Shown: positions 43,587 through 53,925, numbered from the stretch's first letter. The stretch: 64,000 bases of DNA from Bacteroidia bacterium (GCA_025999115.1 BNWW01000001.1:24603-88602), one strand, 5' to 3'. The notes: generated by a model from the sequence alone, not told the origin. Numbers and translations: made by a program.

Positions 43587-44483
43587 ATGAATCAAATGGT
43601 AGAATGTGTCCCCAATTTCAGCGAAGGACGCGATTTGGAAAAAGTAGAACGCATCGTGAATGCTTTCCGTGCCAAGGAAAACATCCAATTGCTCGATTAC
43701 AGCAACGATAAAGACCACAACCGGATGGTCGTTACCGTTATCGGCGAACCCGAAGCTGTGAAACATGCAATCGTTGAAGCCATCGGAATCGCCATTCGTG
43801 AAATAGATTTGACAAAGCACAAAGGCCAGCATCCGCGAATGGGCGCCGCAGACGTAATTCCGTTTATTCCCATCAAAGGAATGACCCTGGATGAGGCCGA
43901 CGCTTTGGCCAAAGAAGTCGGAAAAATAGTATCGGAAAAATACGATTTACCGGTTTATTTATACGAAAAATCGGCATCGGCCGAACACCGGCAGAATCTG
44001 GCGACTGTCCGCAAAGGCGAATTTGAAGGTCTAATCGAAAAAATGAAACAGTCTGAATGGAAACCCGATTTTGGGCCCGAAGAACGGCATCCTACGGCGG
44101 GAGCATCCATTGTGGGCGCTCGTATGCCCTTGATTGCCTTCAATGTAAATTTGCATACTACAAATTTGGAAATCGCCGATAAAATTGCGAAAAAAGTCCG
44201 TTTCACCGGTGGCGGTCTTCGTTGCTGTAAAGCGATGGGAGTGGACTTGAAAGAACAAGGAATGGTGCAAGTATCCCTGAATTTAACCGATTACACGAAA
44301 ACCGCGATTTACCAAGCCGTTGAAATGGTGCGTTTTGAAGCGCAACGCTATGGCGTAAATGTGGCCGGTTGCGAACTGATCGGTTTGGTTCCTTTACAAG
44401 CGGTAGTCGATACTACCGCTTATTATCTGGGCTTGGAAGGTTTTTCGATGAAACAAATTTTGGAAAGCCATTTAATGGAATAA
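43587..44483 (+). CDS. ftcD: Glutamate formimidoyltransferase
   Basis: Transfers the formimino group of N-formimino-L-glutamate, from histidine breakdown, to tetrahydrofolate. The start at 43587 gives MNQMVECVPNFSEGRDLEKV and 298 residues, the length of the stand-alone transferase without the cyclodeaminase half. Conserved: DHNRMVVTVIGEP, KHKGQHPRMGAADVIPFIPI, TAGASIVGARMPLIAFNVNL and KAMGVDLKEQGMVQVSLNL. No other histidine-degradation genes are next to it here. Confidence 0.93.
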   Translation: MNQMVECVPNFSEGRDLEKVERIVNAFRAKENIQLLDYSNDKDHNRMVVTVIGEPEAVKHAIVEAIGIAIREIDLTKHKGQHPRMGAADVIPFIPIKGMTLDEADALAKEVGKIVSEKYDLPVYLYEKSASAEHRQNLATVRKGEFEGLIEKMKQSEWKPDFGPEERHPTAGASIVGARMPLIAFNVNLHTTNLEIADKIAKKVRFTGGGLRCCKAMGVDLKEQGMVQVSLNLTDYTKTAIYQAVEMVRFEAQRYGVNVAGCELIGLVPLQAVVDTTAYYLGLEGFSMKQILESHLME

Positions 44484-44487
44484 ATAA

Positions 44488-45222
44488 TTACGTAGCAAGA
44501 TACAATCCGCATATTCCCATCGTAAGTTTTTGAAAACTAACTTCGGAATAACCGTTTTTCTTCAAAATTCGCACCATCTCGGCAAATTGCGGAAAGGCTT
44601 GTATTGATTTCGGGAGATAATCACAAGCCGGTTGATTGCACGTAATCAATTGTCCGATAGCGGGTATCAAAGACGAATAAATCCGGTAAAGTTGTTTCAT
44701 CGGGAACGTGCCGGGTGTGGTTAATTCCAATATCATCAGCCGGCCGCCGGGACGAAGTACACGACGGATTTCCTGCAAACCTTTGTCTAAATTCTCAAAA
44801 TTTCTTACTCCGAAAGCTACAATCACAGCATCGAAAGTATGGTCTGACAAAGTTAATTGCATACAGTTTTGCTGTTCAAACCGTATTTGTTCCGACCAAC
44901 CTGCCGCAGCTGCTTTTTGACGACCGATTTTCATCATTTCTTCCGAAAGATCAATGCCGAGTATTTCCGTGGGTCGAAGAATGCGATAGGCTTCCATCGC
45001 TAAATCTCCCGTGCCGGTGGCGATGTCTAATATCTTGTGCGGCGACAAATCTTTTAAGGCCGAAATGCCTTTTTTTCGCCAGAATTTATCAATTCCAAAC
45101 GAGAGGGTGTGATTCAATAAATCGTATCGCTTGGCGATGGCGTCGAACATTTGTTCCACTTGGGTGGTTTTTGAAGAGGTGTCGCTTGAATAAGGGACGA
45201 TTGTTTCTGCTTTATAGGGCAT
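44488..45222 (-). CDS. menG: Demethylmenaquinone methyltransferase
   Basis: SAM-dependent methyltransferase (UbiE/MenG family) for the last step of menaquinone synthesis. 244 residues: FDAIAKRYDLLNHTLSFGID at the N-terminus, SAM motif KILDIATGTGDLAMEAY, QQNCMQLTLSDHTFDAVIVA, and RVLRPGGRLMILELTTPG. A minus-strand TAAATTTG lies 23 bp upstream. In this lineage the quinone is menaquinone, so menG is the better name than ubiE. Confidence 0.94.
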   Translation of the reverse strand: MPYKAETIVPYSSDTSSKTTQVEQMFDAIAKRYDLLNHTLSFGIDKFWRKKGISALKDLSPHKILDIATGTGDLAMEAYRILRPTEILGIDLSEEMMKIGRQKAAAAGWSEQIRFEQQNCMQLTLSDHTFDAVIVAFGVRNFENLDKGLQEIRRVLRPGGRLMILELTTPGTFPMKQLYRIYSSLIPAIGQLITCNQPACDYLPKSIQAFPQFAEMVRILKKNGYSEVSFQKLTMGICGLYLAT

Positions 45223-45245
45223 ATTTTTGTTGTTTGTTTGATGTG

Positions 45246-45253
45246 CAAATTTA
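45246..45253 (-). promoter_or_regulatory. menG promoter -7 element (TAAATTTG)
   Basis: CAAATTTA on the plus strand, 23 bp before the menG start. Confidence 0.55.
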
Positions 45254-45308
45254 CACTAAATATTCGTTGTTTATTTGGAATAAAGTCAGAACATTCATAA
45301 AAAAGTTG

Positions 45309-45316
45309 TATTTTTG
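45309..45316 (+). promoter_or_regulatory. engB promoter -7 element (TATTTTTG)
   Basis: Matches TAnnTTTG 23 bp before the GTG start of engB. Confidence 0.5.
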
Positions 45317-45339
45317 CAATCCAAAAAAATTCAGACACA

Positions 45340-45936
45340 GTGATTGTTAAAAAAGCGGAATTTGTAATCAGTAATACGCAACCGGAAAAATGTCCGCGCG
45401 ACGGACGTCCCGAATATGCGTTTATCGGCCGTTCCAATGTCGGTAAATCGTCGTTGATTAATATGTTGACCGGGAAAAAAGGATTGGCGCTCACGTCGTC
45501 CACGCCGGGTAAAACGCAGTTAATCAACCATTTTTTGATTAACGGCGAATGGTATTTGGTCGATTTGCCGGGTTACGGTTATGCGCAACGCGGAAAAGAA
45601 GGCCGCCGGAAAATTCAGGAAATCATCGATTTGTATTTGGATGAACGCGAAGAATTGACTTGCCTCTTCGTATTACTCGATTGCCGGCTCGAACCGCAAA
45701 CCATCGATTTGGACTTTATCAATCGTTTGGGCGAAAGCGGTATTCCGTTCGCATTGATTTTTACGAAAATCGACAAACTTTCACAATCGCGTTTGAATGA
45801 AAATATACTCGCTTACAAAAATAAATTATTGGAAACTTGGGAAGAACTTCCGCCCATTTTTTACACTTCATCGGAACACAAAAAAGGGCGCGACGAAGTT
45901 TTGGATTATATCGAACAAATAAATAAATCACTATGA
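45340..45936 (+). CDS. engB: Ribosome biogenesis GTPase EngB/YsxC
   Basis: Small TRAFAC GTPase needed for late 50S subunit assembly. 198 residues: G1 [16 protein letters not shown]2 region [13 protein letters not shown]3 [10 protein letters not shown]4 TKIDKL, and G5 TSSEHKKG. It uses a GTG start, with no nearby in-frame ATG. The stop overlaps the start of the deaminase gene by 4 bp (ATGA). Confidence 0.95.
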   Translation: MIVKKAEFVISNTQPEKCPRDGRPEYAFIGRSNVGKSSLINMLTGKKGLALTSSTPGKTQLINHFLINGEWYLVDLPGYGYAQRGKEGRRKIQEIIDLYLDEREELTCLFVLLDCRLEPQTIDLDFINRLGESGIPFALIFTKIDKLSQSRLNENILAYKNKLLETWEELPPIFYTSSEHKKGRDEVLDYIEQINKSL

Positions 45937-46406
45937 ACCAATCAAATCAAAAATGGATGCGGAAAGCGATACAACTTTCCCTGAAAAGCGTGACGGCGGG
46001 CGGTGGCCCGTTTGGCGCCGTGATTGTAAAAGATGGAAAAGAAGTGGCTTCGGGTCATAATATGGTTACGCTGAAAAACGACCCCACGGCTCATGCCGAA
46101 GTGAGCGCGATTCGCAAAGCGGCTAAGAAATTGAATACTTTCGATTTGTCGGGCTGCGAAATTTTTACTTCGTGCGAACCTTGTCCGATGTGTTTGTCGG
46201 CCATTTATTGGGCGAGAATCGACAAAATTTATTATGCGAATACGAAAACCGACGCTAAAAATATCGGATTCGACGATTCGTTTATTTATGACCAATTGGA
46301 ATTGCCGAAAGAAAAACGCGCAGTTCCTATTGTGCAAATGCTTAGAAATGAAGCGATTGAAGCTTTTGAAATTTGGGAACAAAAAACAGATAAAACAGAA
46401 TATTGA
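45933..46406 (+). CDS. guaD: Guanine deaminase-like cytidine-deaminase-fold enzyme
   Basis: Zinc deaminase of the CDA fold; the closest pattern is guanine deaminase (guanine to xanthine, purine salvage). 157 residues: [20 protein letters not shown], the zinc ligand motif [10 protein letters not shown], and [20 protein letters not shown]. The C-terminal [15 protein letters not shown] favours guanine deaminase over tRNA adenosine deaminase. It is coupled to engB and followed 3 bp later by the DUF4494 gene. Confidence 0.85.
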   Translation: MNQSNQKWMRKAIQLSLKSVTAGGGPFGAVIVKDGKEVASGHNMVTLKNDPTAHAEVSAIRKAAKKLNTFDLSGCEIFTSCEPCPMCLSAIYWARIDKIYYANTKTDAKNIGFDDSFIYDQLELPKEKRAVPIVQMLRNEAIEAFEIWEQKTDKTEY

Positions 46407-46409
46407 ATT

Positions 46410-46871
46410 ATGAGCAACTGGTTTGAATGTAAAGTGTCTTACGAAAAGATGATGGAAAACGGCGTGCAAAAACGAGTGAGCGAACCGTATTTGGTGGATG
46501 CTCTGTCGTTTACCGAAGCTGAAGCGCGCATCATCGAAGAAATCAAGCATTATGTGAGCGGCGAATTTACGGTCGCCAACATCAAGCGCGCCAAATTGGC
46601 CGAATTGTTTTTCAACGAGAAGGGCGACCGCTATTACAAGCTCAAAGTGTTATTCGTTTCTTTGGACGAAAAGAGTGGCGCCGAGCGAAAAACGGCCGTA
46701 CAGATGTTGGCGCAAGCATCCGGCATCAAAGAAGCCATCGCTATCGTGGAAGAAGGCATGAAAGGTACGATGAGCGATTACGAAATCGCATCCGTAACGG
46801 AAACGATGTTGATGGACGTTTTCCCGTTCGACGCCGATACGAAAGCCAAAACACCCGAAACAAAAGAATGA
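46410..46871 (+). CDS. DUF4494 domain protein
   Basis: The 153-residue cytoplasmic protein matches DUF4494, a Bacteroidota-specific family: WFECKVSYEKMMENG, SEPYLVDALSFTEAEARI, FTVANIKRAKLAELFF and YYKLKVLFVSLDEKSG. The function is unknown. The stop overlaps the next start by 4 bp (ATGA), tying it to the YggS-family gene. Confidence 0.88.
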   Translation: MSNWFECKVSYEKMMENGVQKRVSEPYLVDALSFTEAEARIIEEIKHYVSGEFTVANIKRAKLAELFFNEKGDRYYKLKVLFVSLDEKSGAERKTAVQMLAQASGIKEAIAIVEEGMKGTMSDYEIASVTETMLMDVFPFDADTKAKTPETKE

Positions 46872-47536
46872 GCGTTGCCGGCCAACTGCATCGGATAAAA
46901 GCAGGATTGCCATCTTTCGTAAAATTGACGGCCGTATCGAAATTTCATCCGGAAGAGGTGATTCGTGAGGCTTATGACACCGGTCATCGTCTTTTTGCCG
47001 AGAACCGTGTGCAGGAATTGGTCGAAAAACAGTCGCAATTGCCAGACGACATCGAATGGCATTTTATCGGGCATCTGCAAGTTAACAAAGTGAAGTATAT
47101 CGTGCCGTTTGTCGCGATGATTCAATCGGTGGATAGCGAAAAACTCTTGGATGAAATCAATCGTTGCGCTGCAAAAATTGATAGGAAAATCCAAGTTTTA
47201 TTGCAGATTCATATTGCGCAGGAAGAACATAAATTCGGTTTTTCGTTTGAGGAAGCGGAAAATGCGGTTCGAGAATATATCAACGGAAAATGGCCTGCCA
47301 TCCAAATTTGCGGATTAATGGGAATGGCCACATTTACCGAAAATCAAACCGAAATACGGAAAGAATTTGTGTCGCTTCGTTCGTTTTTTAATCAAATAAA
47401 GAATTGTTATTTTGTTGAAAACGAATATTTTAAAGAAATTTCGATGGGCATGAGCGACGATTATCCGGTTGCCGTGGAAGAAGGAAGTACGATGGTGCGC
47501 ATCGGGAGTAAAATTTTCGGACAAAGAAATTATTAA
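46868..47536 (+). CDS. YggS/PLPBP-family pyridoxal phosphate-binding protein
   Basis: Controls PLP and amino-acid homeostasis. The 222 residues form a single TIM-barrel domain with the PLP lysine in VKLTAVSKFHPEEVIREAY, then FAENRVQELVEKQ, WHFIGHLQVNKVKYI, QSVDSEKLL, HKFGFSFEEA, GLMGMATFTEN and SMGMSDDYPVAVEEGSTMVR. Start overlaps the DUF4494 stop. It has no enzymatic activity in known members. Confidence 0.93.
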   Translation: MSVAGQLHRIKAGLPSFVKLTAVSKFHPEEVIREAYDTGHRLFAENRVQELVEKQSQLPDDIEWHFIGHLQVNKVKYIVPFVAMIQSVDSEKLLDEINRCAAKIDRKIQVLLQIHIAQEEHKFGFSFEEAENAVREYINGKWPAIQICGLMGMATFTENQTEIRKEFVSLRSFFNQIKNCYFVENEYFKEISMGMSDDYPVAVEEGSTMVRIGSKIFGQRNY

Positions 47537-47547
47537 AAATTGAAAAT

Positions 47548-48486
47548 ATGTTGAAAGCCGCATTAAAAAATTCGTCTGTTTTTGTACAAGTTTTGTTGTT
47601 TGTCGCTCTGGTTTTTTTCGGATATATGGCCGTTTCGATGATTTCGGTCATTATTTTTTTGTTTCAAACCGGTTTGGATTTTGGGACGCTCGACGTTTTG
47701 CAAGCCGATTTATTGAATCGTCCCGGATTATTGAAAATGATGCAGACTTTGCAGATTTTCGGGATGTTTATTTTTCCGGCTGTGGTTTGTGCGTGGTTGT
47801 ATAGCGACAACCTCCAATCGTATTTAAAATTGGAATCGAAAATTTCGTGGAAATTATGGATGCTCACGGCTTTAAGCACTTTGGCCGTGATTCCGTTTTT
47901 GAATTGCACATATATGATAAATCAACAAATGGTTTTTCCCGAATGGTTGCGCGGCGTGGAAAATTGGATGACTATGATGGAAGAAACCAACAACCGGATT
48001 CTGGAAACCATGTTGTATGTGCATCATTGGTGGGATTTGCCCGTCAATATCCTGTTGGTTTGTGTATTGACGGCCATCGGTGAAGAATTGATTTTCAGAG
48101 GATTACTTCAAAATTTACTTGGACGGGCCATCCGCAATCCGCACGTCGTGATTTGGATTACCGCCATTGTTTTCAGCGCGTTTCATTTGCAATTCTACGG
48201 ATTTATTCCCCGTATGTTGATCGGCGCTTTTTTGGGTTATTTGATGTATTACGGCGGCTCGATTTGGCTCCCGATTGTGGCGCATTTTACCAACAATCTG
48301 TTCAGTACGCTTACGTTTACCGTTTTTCAGGATTCGCCGGAAATTGCGAAAGAGATTGATGCTTTGGGGTATGGTTCTACTTGGTGGTTGGCGGCGCTTT
48401 CGGTGGTTTTGTTTGCGGGATTGGTTTATGTGATTTTTCAGCGATTGGCACGCGGTTATTACCCGCGCGCAATCAACAAAAAATAA
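47548..48486 (+). CDS. CPBP-family intramembrane protease (Abi/CAAX type)
   Basis: The 312-residue membrane protein has about seven helices and the CPBP motifs: [16 protein letters not shown] (EExxxR), [15 protein letters not shown] (FxxxH) and [13 protein letters not shown] (HxxxN). The family includes prenyl-protein proteases and bacteriocin-immunity or unknown members. The substrate cannot be inferred. It lies 11 bp after the YggS-family gene, and its 3' end overlaps tyrS by 28 bp in convergent orientation. Confidence 0.87.
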   Translation: MLKAALKNSSVFVQVLLFVALVFFGYMAVSMISVIIFLFQTGLDFGTLDVLQADLLNRPGLLKMMQTLQIFGMFIFPAVVCAWLYSDNLQSYLKLESKISWKLWMLTALSTLAVIPFLNCTYMINQQMVFPEWLRGVENWMTMMEETNNRILETMLYVHHWWDLPVNILLVCVLTAIGEELIFRGLLQNLLGRAIRNPHVVIWITAIVFSAFHLQFYGFIPRMLIGAFLGYLMYYGGSIWLPIVAHFTNNLFSTLTFTVFQDSPEIAKEIDALGYGSTWWLAALSVVLFAGLVYVIFQRLARGYYPRAINKK

Positions 48487-49754
48487 TTCTTCTTCCCCCT
48501 CTGCACCAAAATATACTTGCCCCCCAACAAATACGAAGCATCCACCACGGCATCAAAAGCCGACAACTTTTCTTTATTGATACTTACACCGCCACTCTGC
48601 ACCAATTTCCGCATTTCACCTTTCGAGGGAAAAACGGGCGCTTTTTCGGCTAATAAATCGACGGCTTTGATGCCGGCCGACAATTCTTCTTTCGAGATTT
48701 CGTATTTTTCTACGCCCGCGAAAACGTCCAACAAAGTGGCTTCATCCAATTTTTTCAAGGTGTCGGATGTGGAATTTCCGAAAAGAATTTGGGAGGCTTC
48801 CACCGCTGCATCATAATCTTCCTGCGAGTGAACCATCACGGTAACTTCCTGTGCCAAGCGTTTTTGCAAGGAACGAAGATGCGGAGCTGCGTGTTGTTCT
48901 TCCACCAAGGCGCCGATTTCTTCTTGCGACAAAGCGGTAAATATCTTGATGTATTTTTCGGCGTCGGCATCACTCACATTCAACCAAAATTGGTAGAATT
49001 TGTAGGGCGAAGTGTAACGGCGGTCGAGCCACACATTGCCCGATTCGGTTTTTCCGAACTTGCCGCCATCGGCTTTCGTAATCAGCGGACACGTGAGCGC
49101 AAAGGCTTCTCCGCTTTCTTTCCTGCGAATCAATTCGGTGCCGGTCGTGATATTTCCCCATTGGTCGGAACCGCCCATTTGCAGTTTGCAGCCGTAATTT
49201 TGATACAAAAATAGAAAATCGTAACCTTGCAACAATTGATACGAAAATTCGGTAAACGACATTCCCACCGAAGCTTCGGCGCCCAAGCGTTTTTTTACGG
49301 AATCTTTGGCCATCATGTAATTAACCGTGAGGTGTTTACCGATGTCGCGAATGAAATTCAGGAACGAATAATCTTTCATCCAATCGTAATTATTGACTAA
49401 AACGGCGGCGTTGGGCTTATCGGAATCGAAATCCAAAAACTTGGCCAATTGAGCCTTGATTCCTTCTTGATTTTTGCGTAAAGTAGCTTCATCCAATAAA
49501 TTACGTTCCTGTGATTTCATCGACGGGTCGCCAATCATGCCGGTAGCTCCGCCAATAAGCGCAATAGGACGGTGTCCGGCGCGTTGAAAATGTTTCAGCA
49601 TCATCACTCCGACCAAGTGGCCGATATGCAGCGAATCGGCCGTCGGGTCGATGCCCACATAGGCCGAGGTCAGTTCTTTTTGTAATTGTTGTTCGGTTCC
49701 GGGCATCATATCGTGGATCATGCCGCGCCATTTAAGTTCTTCTACGAAATTCAT
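48459..49754 (-). CDS. tyrS: Tyrosyl-tRNA synthetase
   Basis: Charges tRNA-Tyr. The 431 residues are of normal TyrRS length: HIGH motif [47 protein letters not shown]-type KFGKTESGN, and a C-terminal S4 RNA-binding domain ([20 protein letters not shown]). A minus-strand TATCTTTG lies 24 bp upstream, inside the 3' end of the DUF2851 gene. The 3' end overlaps the CPBP gene. Confidence 0.96.
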   Translation of the reverse strand: MNFVEELKWRGMIHDMMPGTEQQLQKELTSAYVGIDPTADSLHIGHLVGVMMLKHFQRAGHRPIALIGGATGMIGDPSMKSQERNLLDEATLRKNQEGIKAQLAKFLDFDSDKPNAAVLVNNYDWMKDYSFLNFIRDIGKHLTVNYMMAKDSVKKRLGAEASVGMSFTEFSYQLLQGYDFLFLYQNYGCKLQMGGSDQWGNITTGTELIRRKESGEAFALTCPLITKADGGKFGKTESGNVWLDRRYTSPYKFYQFWLNVSDADAEKYIKIFTALSQEEIGALVEEQHAAPHLRSLQKRLAQEVTVMVHSQEDYDAAVEASQILFGNSTSDTLKKLDEATLLDVFAGVEKYEISKEELSAGIKAVDLLAEKAPVFPSKGEMRKLVQSGGVSINKEKLSAFDAVVDASYLLGGKYILVQRGKKNYFLLIARG

Positions 49755-49766
49755 TGTGTCGTTTTT

Positions 49767-51059
49767 TTAATCGGACTGCAAAGATACAATATTTTTATTC
49801 AACAAGCGATGTCCCATCCGGCAATAAATGCACTTTTTCGCTTCGCAATACACCCGTTTGAGTTGAATCAAGGCTTGTGAATCGGCAGCGTGAAGCGATT
49901 TTACGCCGTATTTTTCAAAATATGTGATAATGTGGTTGCGTTCCGGCGGAATATTTTCCAGCAATTCCAATGCTTTTTGGATGAATATTTCCATGTTTTT
50001 CCGTTTTCCGTAAGCAAATAATACCGGCACAACCGTATTAATCAATAAGATATGAATCGCCGAAAGACTTAAACTTTTCTTCTTTCTCGGCGAAGTTTTT
50101 TCAAAATGATAATGATTTTCCCAATATTCGTTTACTTCCGAAACAAAGAGTGATTGAAATTCTTTTAAACTGTTTTTTTCCAAAATCTGCGAAAAAAGCG
50201 TTTGTCCTTTTGTAATAAATCCGGCTAATTGTACCAATTTAATGTGCGGAAAATTATTGGGCCGGATGCGTAAACTCTTGAAAATTGAGGCATCCAACGG
50301 TTTTAAATTGTATTTTTGACTTAAAAACCGGTATTCGTTTTTTAATTGCCGGTAATATTCGTCGGAAAAAGAATCGTTTTCGAGCAATCCGGCTTGTCCC
50401 AAAAACAGCGCTTCGATTTGTTGAGGCGAATCGCAATGTTTGAGTATGTATTTGAACGGTAGACTTTTAGCCAATCGCTCGAAAGCGTCGTTATTGATTC
50501 CGAATCCGAAATTGCGGGCGAGTGTGATGTAAAAAATTTCGTTCCAATCGTCGTGATATTCATCCAATAAATCGAAAATCGTTTGGGTTTTGCGCTCCAA
50601 CCGTTCGATGGTCAGCGTATTTTTCCAATCGCTCCAATAAATGGCGGGAATTTCGCGGATACGCGACAAGCAAGGAACCGGATTCTCCTGCTTCAATAAA
50701 TATTGATAATTCATTCGGATATGATCAGGAATTTTCAAAATAAATTGCGGAATTTTCCGGCCTGATTTAGTTATAATTTCTTCTTTATCAACCGATTCAA
50801 CTATGTGTAAAATAACCGAATTATAAGCGTTATCCAAATGATGCTTGTGTTTGTACCAATCGCTCGAACAAGTATGAATTTCGATATTTCCCGCCCAAAT
50901 TTCGCCGTCGATTTTGATTTTGGCATTGAAGAAATCGGGGCCGGCATCGGAATTGTAAATGCCGGGGTCGATAATTTCCAACGTTTGGCCGCAAGTGGTT
51001 TGAAATTGGCTGGGAAGATAATTGCGATGCTTCCAGATATAATGTAATAAGGCTTCCAT
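49767..51059 (-). CDS. DUF2851 family protein
   Basis: The 430-residue cytoplasmic protein matches DUF2851, conserved in Bacteroidota and of unknown function: LHYIWKHRNYLPSQFQ at the start, DPGIYNSDAGPDFFNAKIK, WAGNIEIHTCSSDWYKH, HIVESVDKEE and a C-terminal cysteine cluster CEAKKCIYCRMGHRLL. The N-terminal segment suggests a nuclease-like (PD-(D/E)xK-type) core with NAKIKIDGEIWAGNIEIH. It lies between tyrS and an ORF6N gene. Confidence 0.82.
   Translation of the reverse strand: MEALLHYIWKHRNYLPSQFQTTCGQTLEIIDPGIYNSDAGPDFFNAKIKIDGEIWAGNIEIHTCSSDWYKHKHHLDNAYNSVILHIVESVDKEEIITKSGRKIPQFILKIPDHIRMNYQYLLKQENPVPCLSRIREIPAIYWSDWKNTLTIERLERKTQTIFDLLDEYHDDWNEIFYITLARNFGFGINNDAFERLAKSLPFKYILKHCDSPQQIEALFLGQAGLLENDSFSDEYYRQLKNEYRFLSQKYNLKPLDASIFKSLRIRPNNFPHIKLVQLAGFITKGQTLFSQILEKNSLKEFQSLFVSEVNEYWENHYHFEKTSPRKKKSLSLSAIHILLINTVVPVLFAYGKRKNMEIFIQKALELLENIPPERNHIITYFEKYGVKSLHAADSQALIQLKRVYCEAKKCIYCRMGHRLLNKNIVSLQSD
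49779..49786 (-). promoter_or_regulatory. tyrS promoter -7 element (TATCTTTG)
   Basis: CAAAGATA on the plus strand, located at the 3' end of the DUF2851 gene and 24 bp before the tyrS start. Confidence 0.55.
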
Positions 51060-51065
51060 CGTTTT

Positions 51066-51575
51066 TTAGTTTTTCGGTTGAATATATCCGACCACCGGCC
51101 GCGCTTTTTTCGCTTTTTCTTCTTCCATTTCCGACAAAACGGTATAAATATCCCGGATTTGCAGATTCATATCCAATTCGAGATGATCTAAACGCTGTTT
51201 TAATTCGGCGTAGCCCAATGCGTATTTCCGTAATTCCACGAACGCTCGCATAATTGCAATGTTGATTTCGATGGCTTGTGGACTTCGTAAAACGCTGGAA
51301 AGCATGGCAATTCCTTGTTCGGTAAAACAGAAAGGCATCGATGGTGTAAATTTGACCTCCATGCGGAGCTTATCACAATTTGTGATAACCTCTGCAAATT
51401 CGATTTGTTCCAATGTGAACATAAAATCAGGCGGAAACCGTTCCATATTCCGGCGCACAGCCTGCTTCAAAACGCGAGTTTCAATGCCATACATTTCAGC
51501 TAAATGAAAGTCAAGCATTACTCGTTGGGTGCGAATTTCAAACACTTTGGTTTGGATAATTTCTAACTCATTCAT
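51066..51575 (-). CDS. ORF6N-domain protein (phage-type antirepressor-like)
   Basis: The 169-residue protein has an ORF6N DNA-binding domain: VMLDFHLAEMYGIETRVLKQ, RRNMERFPPDFMFTLE, MPFCFTEQGIAMLSSVLRSP, followed by a C-terminal coiled-coil helix (ELKQRLDHLELDMNLQ). ORF6N proteins come from phage and related elements and often act as antirepressors or stand-alone accessory genes. No other phage genes are nearby. A minus-strand TAAATTTG lies 32 bp upstream. Confidence 0.87.
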   Translation of the reverse strand: MNELEIIQTKVFEIRTQRVMLDFHLAEMYGIETRVLKQAVRRNMERFPPDFMFTLEQIEFAEVITNCDKLRMEVKFTPSMPFCFTEQGIAMLSSVLRSPQAIEINIAIMRAFVELRKYALGYAELKQRLDHLELDMNLQIRDIYTVLSEMEEEKAKKARPVVGYIQPKN

Positions 51576-51607
51576 AATGATTTTGTTTGTTGTTAAGTTA
51601 TGGGGTA

Positions 51608-51615
51608 CAAATTTA
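51608..51615 (-). promoter_or_regulatory. Promoter -7 element (TAAATTTG) of the ORF6N gene
   Basis: CAAATTTA on the plus strand, 32 bp before the ORF6N start. Confidence 0.5.
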
Positions 51616-51700
51616 CATTATTTTTCCAAAATCCATAATCAATTTCTACATTAATTTTTAGAATTTATTAGAAAAAAAGAATTAACCTTATTTTTCATCT

Positions 51701-51732
51701 TTTGGCGCTTTCAGCAAAAAATAGTAAGTTTG
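51701..51732 (+). promoter_or_regulatory. Complete Bacteroidota promoter for the DPP IV-type peptidase
   Basis: TTTG at 51701-51704 and TAAGTTTG at 51725-51732 are separated by 20 bp. The preferred ATG is 24 bp further on, which supports that start. Confidence 0.75.
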
Positions 51733-51756
51733 CAGTTTAAAATTCGGTATCATTTT

Positions 51757-53925
51757 ATGAAAAAAAACATTTTCGTACTCCTTTTCCTTTCTTTTGTTTG
51801 CACGGTTTTTTCTCAAACAGAAAATAAACCGTTCTTGTTACACGATATTGTGGCCGGTCAATATTCAGCTCAAATCGAATTGAATGCGATAACGTCTTTG
51901 CCCGACGGCGAACATTATACGCTTCTGAATCCCGAAAAAACGGCTATTTTAAAATACGCCTACGCAACAGGAAAAGCAGTCGATACTTTGTTTCATGTCA
52001 ATAAAACGCGCGGAACGGTAATTCATACCATCGACGGTTACCTGATCGACAACCGTGGTTACCGCATTTTAGTGTGGAACAATCAAACGCCGATTTACCG
52101 CCGCTCGTGGGAAGCCGGTGTGTATGATTATGATGTGCGTCGCAATTTTCTGAAACCGCTTTCGGATACGCCGGGAAAAATCAGGATTCCCACGCTTTCG
52201 CCCGACGGACGAATGGCCGCTTTTGTGCGCGACAATAATATTTGGCTAAAAAAATTCGATTACGATACCGAATCGCAAATCACTAAAGACGGACAATTCG
52301 GAAAAATCCTCAACGGCATTACCGATTGGGTGTATGAAGAAGAATTTGTGCAAACTAATCTGCTTGCGTGGTCGGCCGACAGCCGTTTGTTGGCTTTTCT
52401 GAAATCGGACGAAACGGAAGTGCCGACCTATTCGTTTACGGTTTTCAATGGCGATTTATATCCGAAATTCTATGATTACAAGTATCCCAAAGCAGGACAA
52501 AACAATTCTTCCGTTGCTTGTTTCGTTTTCGATACGGAAAATAAAACCACGCAAAAAATGAACGTTCCATTGGACGACGACGGCTATATTCCCGATATTC
52601 GTTTTACGGAAAATATTGACCAATTGATGGTGATGACTTTGAATCGCCAACAAAACAATTTCAATATGTATGCCGTGAATCCGAAATCGGCCGTCGCCAA
52701 ATTGGTTTTGCATGACGAAAATCCCTGTTACATTGATCCGGATTGGATTTTATCCATCGCTTTTTCCAAAGATAATTTTGCCTATGTGAGTGAAAAAGAC
52801 GGCTATGCGCATATTTATCTCTATTCGATGACCGGCGTGTTGGACAAACAACTGACTTCCGGCGCTTACGACGTTACTGCGCTTTACGGTTTCGACCCGC
52901 AAACCCGAACGGTTTATTATCAATCGGCCGAAGAAAGTCCGTTGCGCCGCTCTGTTTATAAAATAGATGCAAAAGGAAATAAAACCAAATTATCCACTCA
53001 AACCGGAACAAATCGAGCTTCTTTCAGCGCTAATTTTAAGTATTTTGTGAATGATTTTTCGAATACGGAAACGCCCAATCATACAGCGATTTATAATGAT
53101 AAAGGAAAAGAATTAGTGAAATTGAACGATAATCAATCGATTTCCAAAAATTTATTGCAAATCCGCTTTTCCCAAAAAGAATTTTTCCAATTCAAAAATG
53201 AAACAGGAGATGAATTAAACGCTTGGATGATAAAACCTTACTACTTCAATTCCAATAAAAAATATCCCGTTTTGATGGTGCAATACAGCGGTCCCAATTC
53301 GCAGGAAGTGAAAGATGTTTTTAAAATCGACTGGTATTATTATTTGGCCGAACAAGGGTATATCGTGGTTTGCGCCGACGGTCGGGGAACCGGCGCCCGC
53401 GGCCAACAATTCCGCAAATGCACCTACCAACAATTGGGGATTTTGGAATCGGACGATCAAATTGCAACGGCAAAATATCTGGCAACATTATCTTATGTCG
53501 ATTCCAAACGCATCGCCATCTGGGGCTGGAGTTACGGCGGATTTACTACTTTAATGGCTATGAGTCGCGGCAACGGCATCTTCCACGCCGGCATTGCCAT
53601 CGCTCCCGTAACCGATTGGAAATTCTACAATTCGATTTACTCCGAGCGGTTTATGCGCACGCCCAATGAAAATTTCGCCAATTACAACCGTTGTACACCG
53701 GTGGCTTTGGTCGATGATTTGCAAGGAAATTTATTGTTGGTTCACGGCACGGCCGATGATAATGTGCATATTCAAAACACCTATTATTATGCCGAAAAAT
53801 TGGTCGAAGCCGGAAAAAATTTTGAAATGCAAATTTATTCCAATCGGAACCACAGTTTATTGGGCGTTACTACTCGCGAACATCTCTACAACCGGATTAT
53901 CGATTTCTTACAAAAAAACAATTGA
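51757..53925 (+). CDS. Exported S9-family dipeptidyl peptidase IV-like enzyme
   Basis: Removes N-terminal dipeptides from peptides, usually after proline, in the envelope. ATG 51757 gives 722 residues with signal peptide NIFVLLFLSFVCTVFSQ. The beta-propeller occupies about 40-460 and contains the DPP IV double-Glu motif TDWVYEEEF. The alpha/beta-hydrolase domain has the nucleophile GWSYGGFTTL, the Asp in GTADDNVHIQ, and the His in SNRNHSLLG. Its stop overlaps the lipA start (TGATG). The housekeeping location suggests use of peptides as nutrients. Confidence 0.93.
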   Translation: MKKNIFVLLFLSFVCTVFSQTENKPFLLHDIVAGQYSAQIELNAITSLPDGEHYTLLNPEKTAILKYAYATGKAVDTLFHVNKTRGTVIHTIDGYLIDNRGYRILVWNNQTPIYRRSWEAGVYDYDVRRNFLKPLSDTPGKIRIPTLSPDGRMAAFVRDNNIWLKKFDYDTESQITKDGQFGKILNGITDWVYEEEFVQTNLLAWSADSRLLAFLKSDETEVPTYSFTVFNGDLYPKFYDYKYPKAGQNNSSVACFVFDTENKTTQKMNVPLDDDGYIPDIRFTENIDQLMVMTLNRQQNNFNMYAVNPKSAVAKLVLHDENPCYIDPDWILSIAFSKDNFAYVSEKDGYAHIYLYSMTGVLDKQLTSGAYDVTALYGFDPQTRTVYYQSAEESPLRRSVYKIDAKGNKTKLSTQTGTNRASFSANFKYFVNDFSNTETPNHTAIYNDKGKELVKLNDNQSISKNLLQIRFSQKEFFQFKNETGDELNAWMIKPYYFNSNKKYPVLMVQYSGPNSQEVKDVFKIDWYYYLAEQGYIVVCADGRGTGARGQQFRKCTYQQLGILESDDQIATAKYLATLSYVDSKRIAIWGWSYGGFTTLMAMSRGNGIFHAGIAIAPVTDWKFYNSIYSERFMRTPNENFANYNRCTPVALVDDLQGNLLLVHGTADDNVHIQNTYYYAEKLVEAGKNFEMQIYSNRNHSLLGVTTREHLYNRIIDFLQKNN

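Noticed and set aside
51066..51575. Prophage boundary at the ORF6N gene
   Set aside because: Only one phage-type gene is present, flanked by housekeeping genes; no integrase, capsid or att repeat seen.
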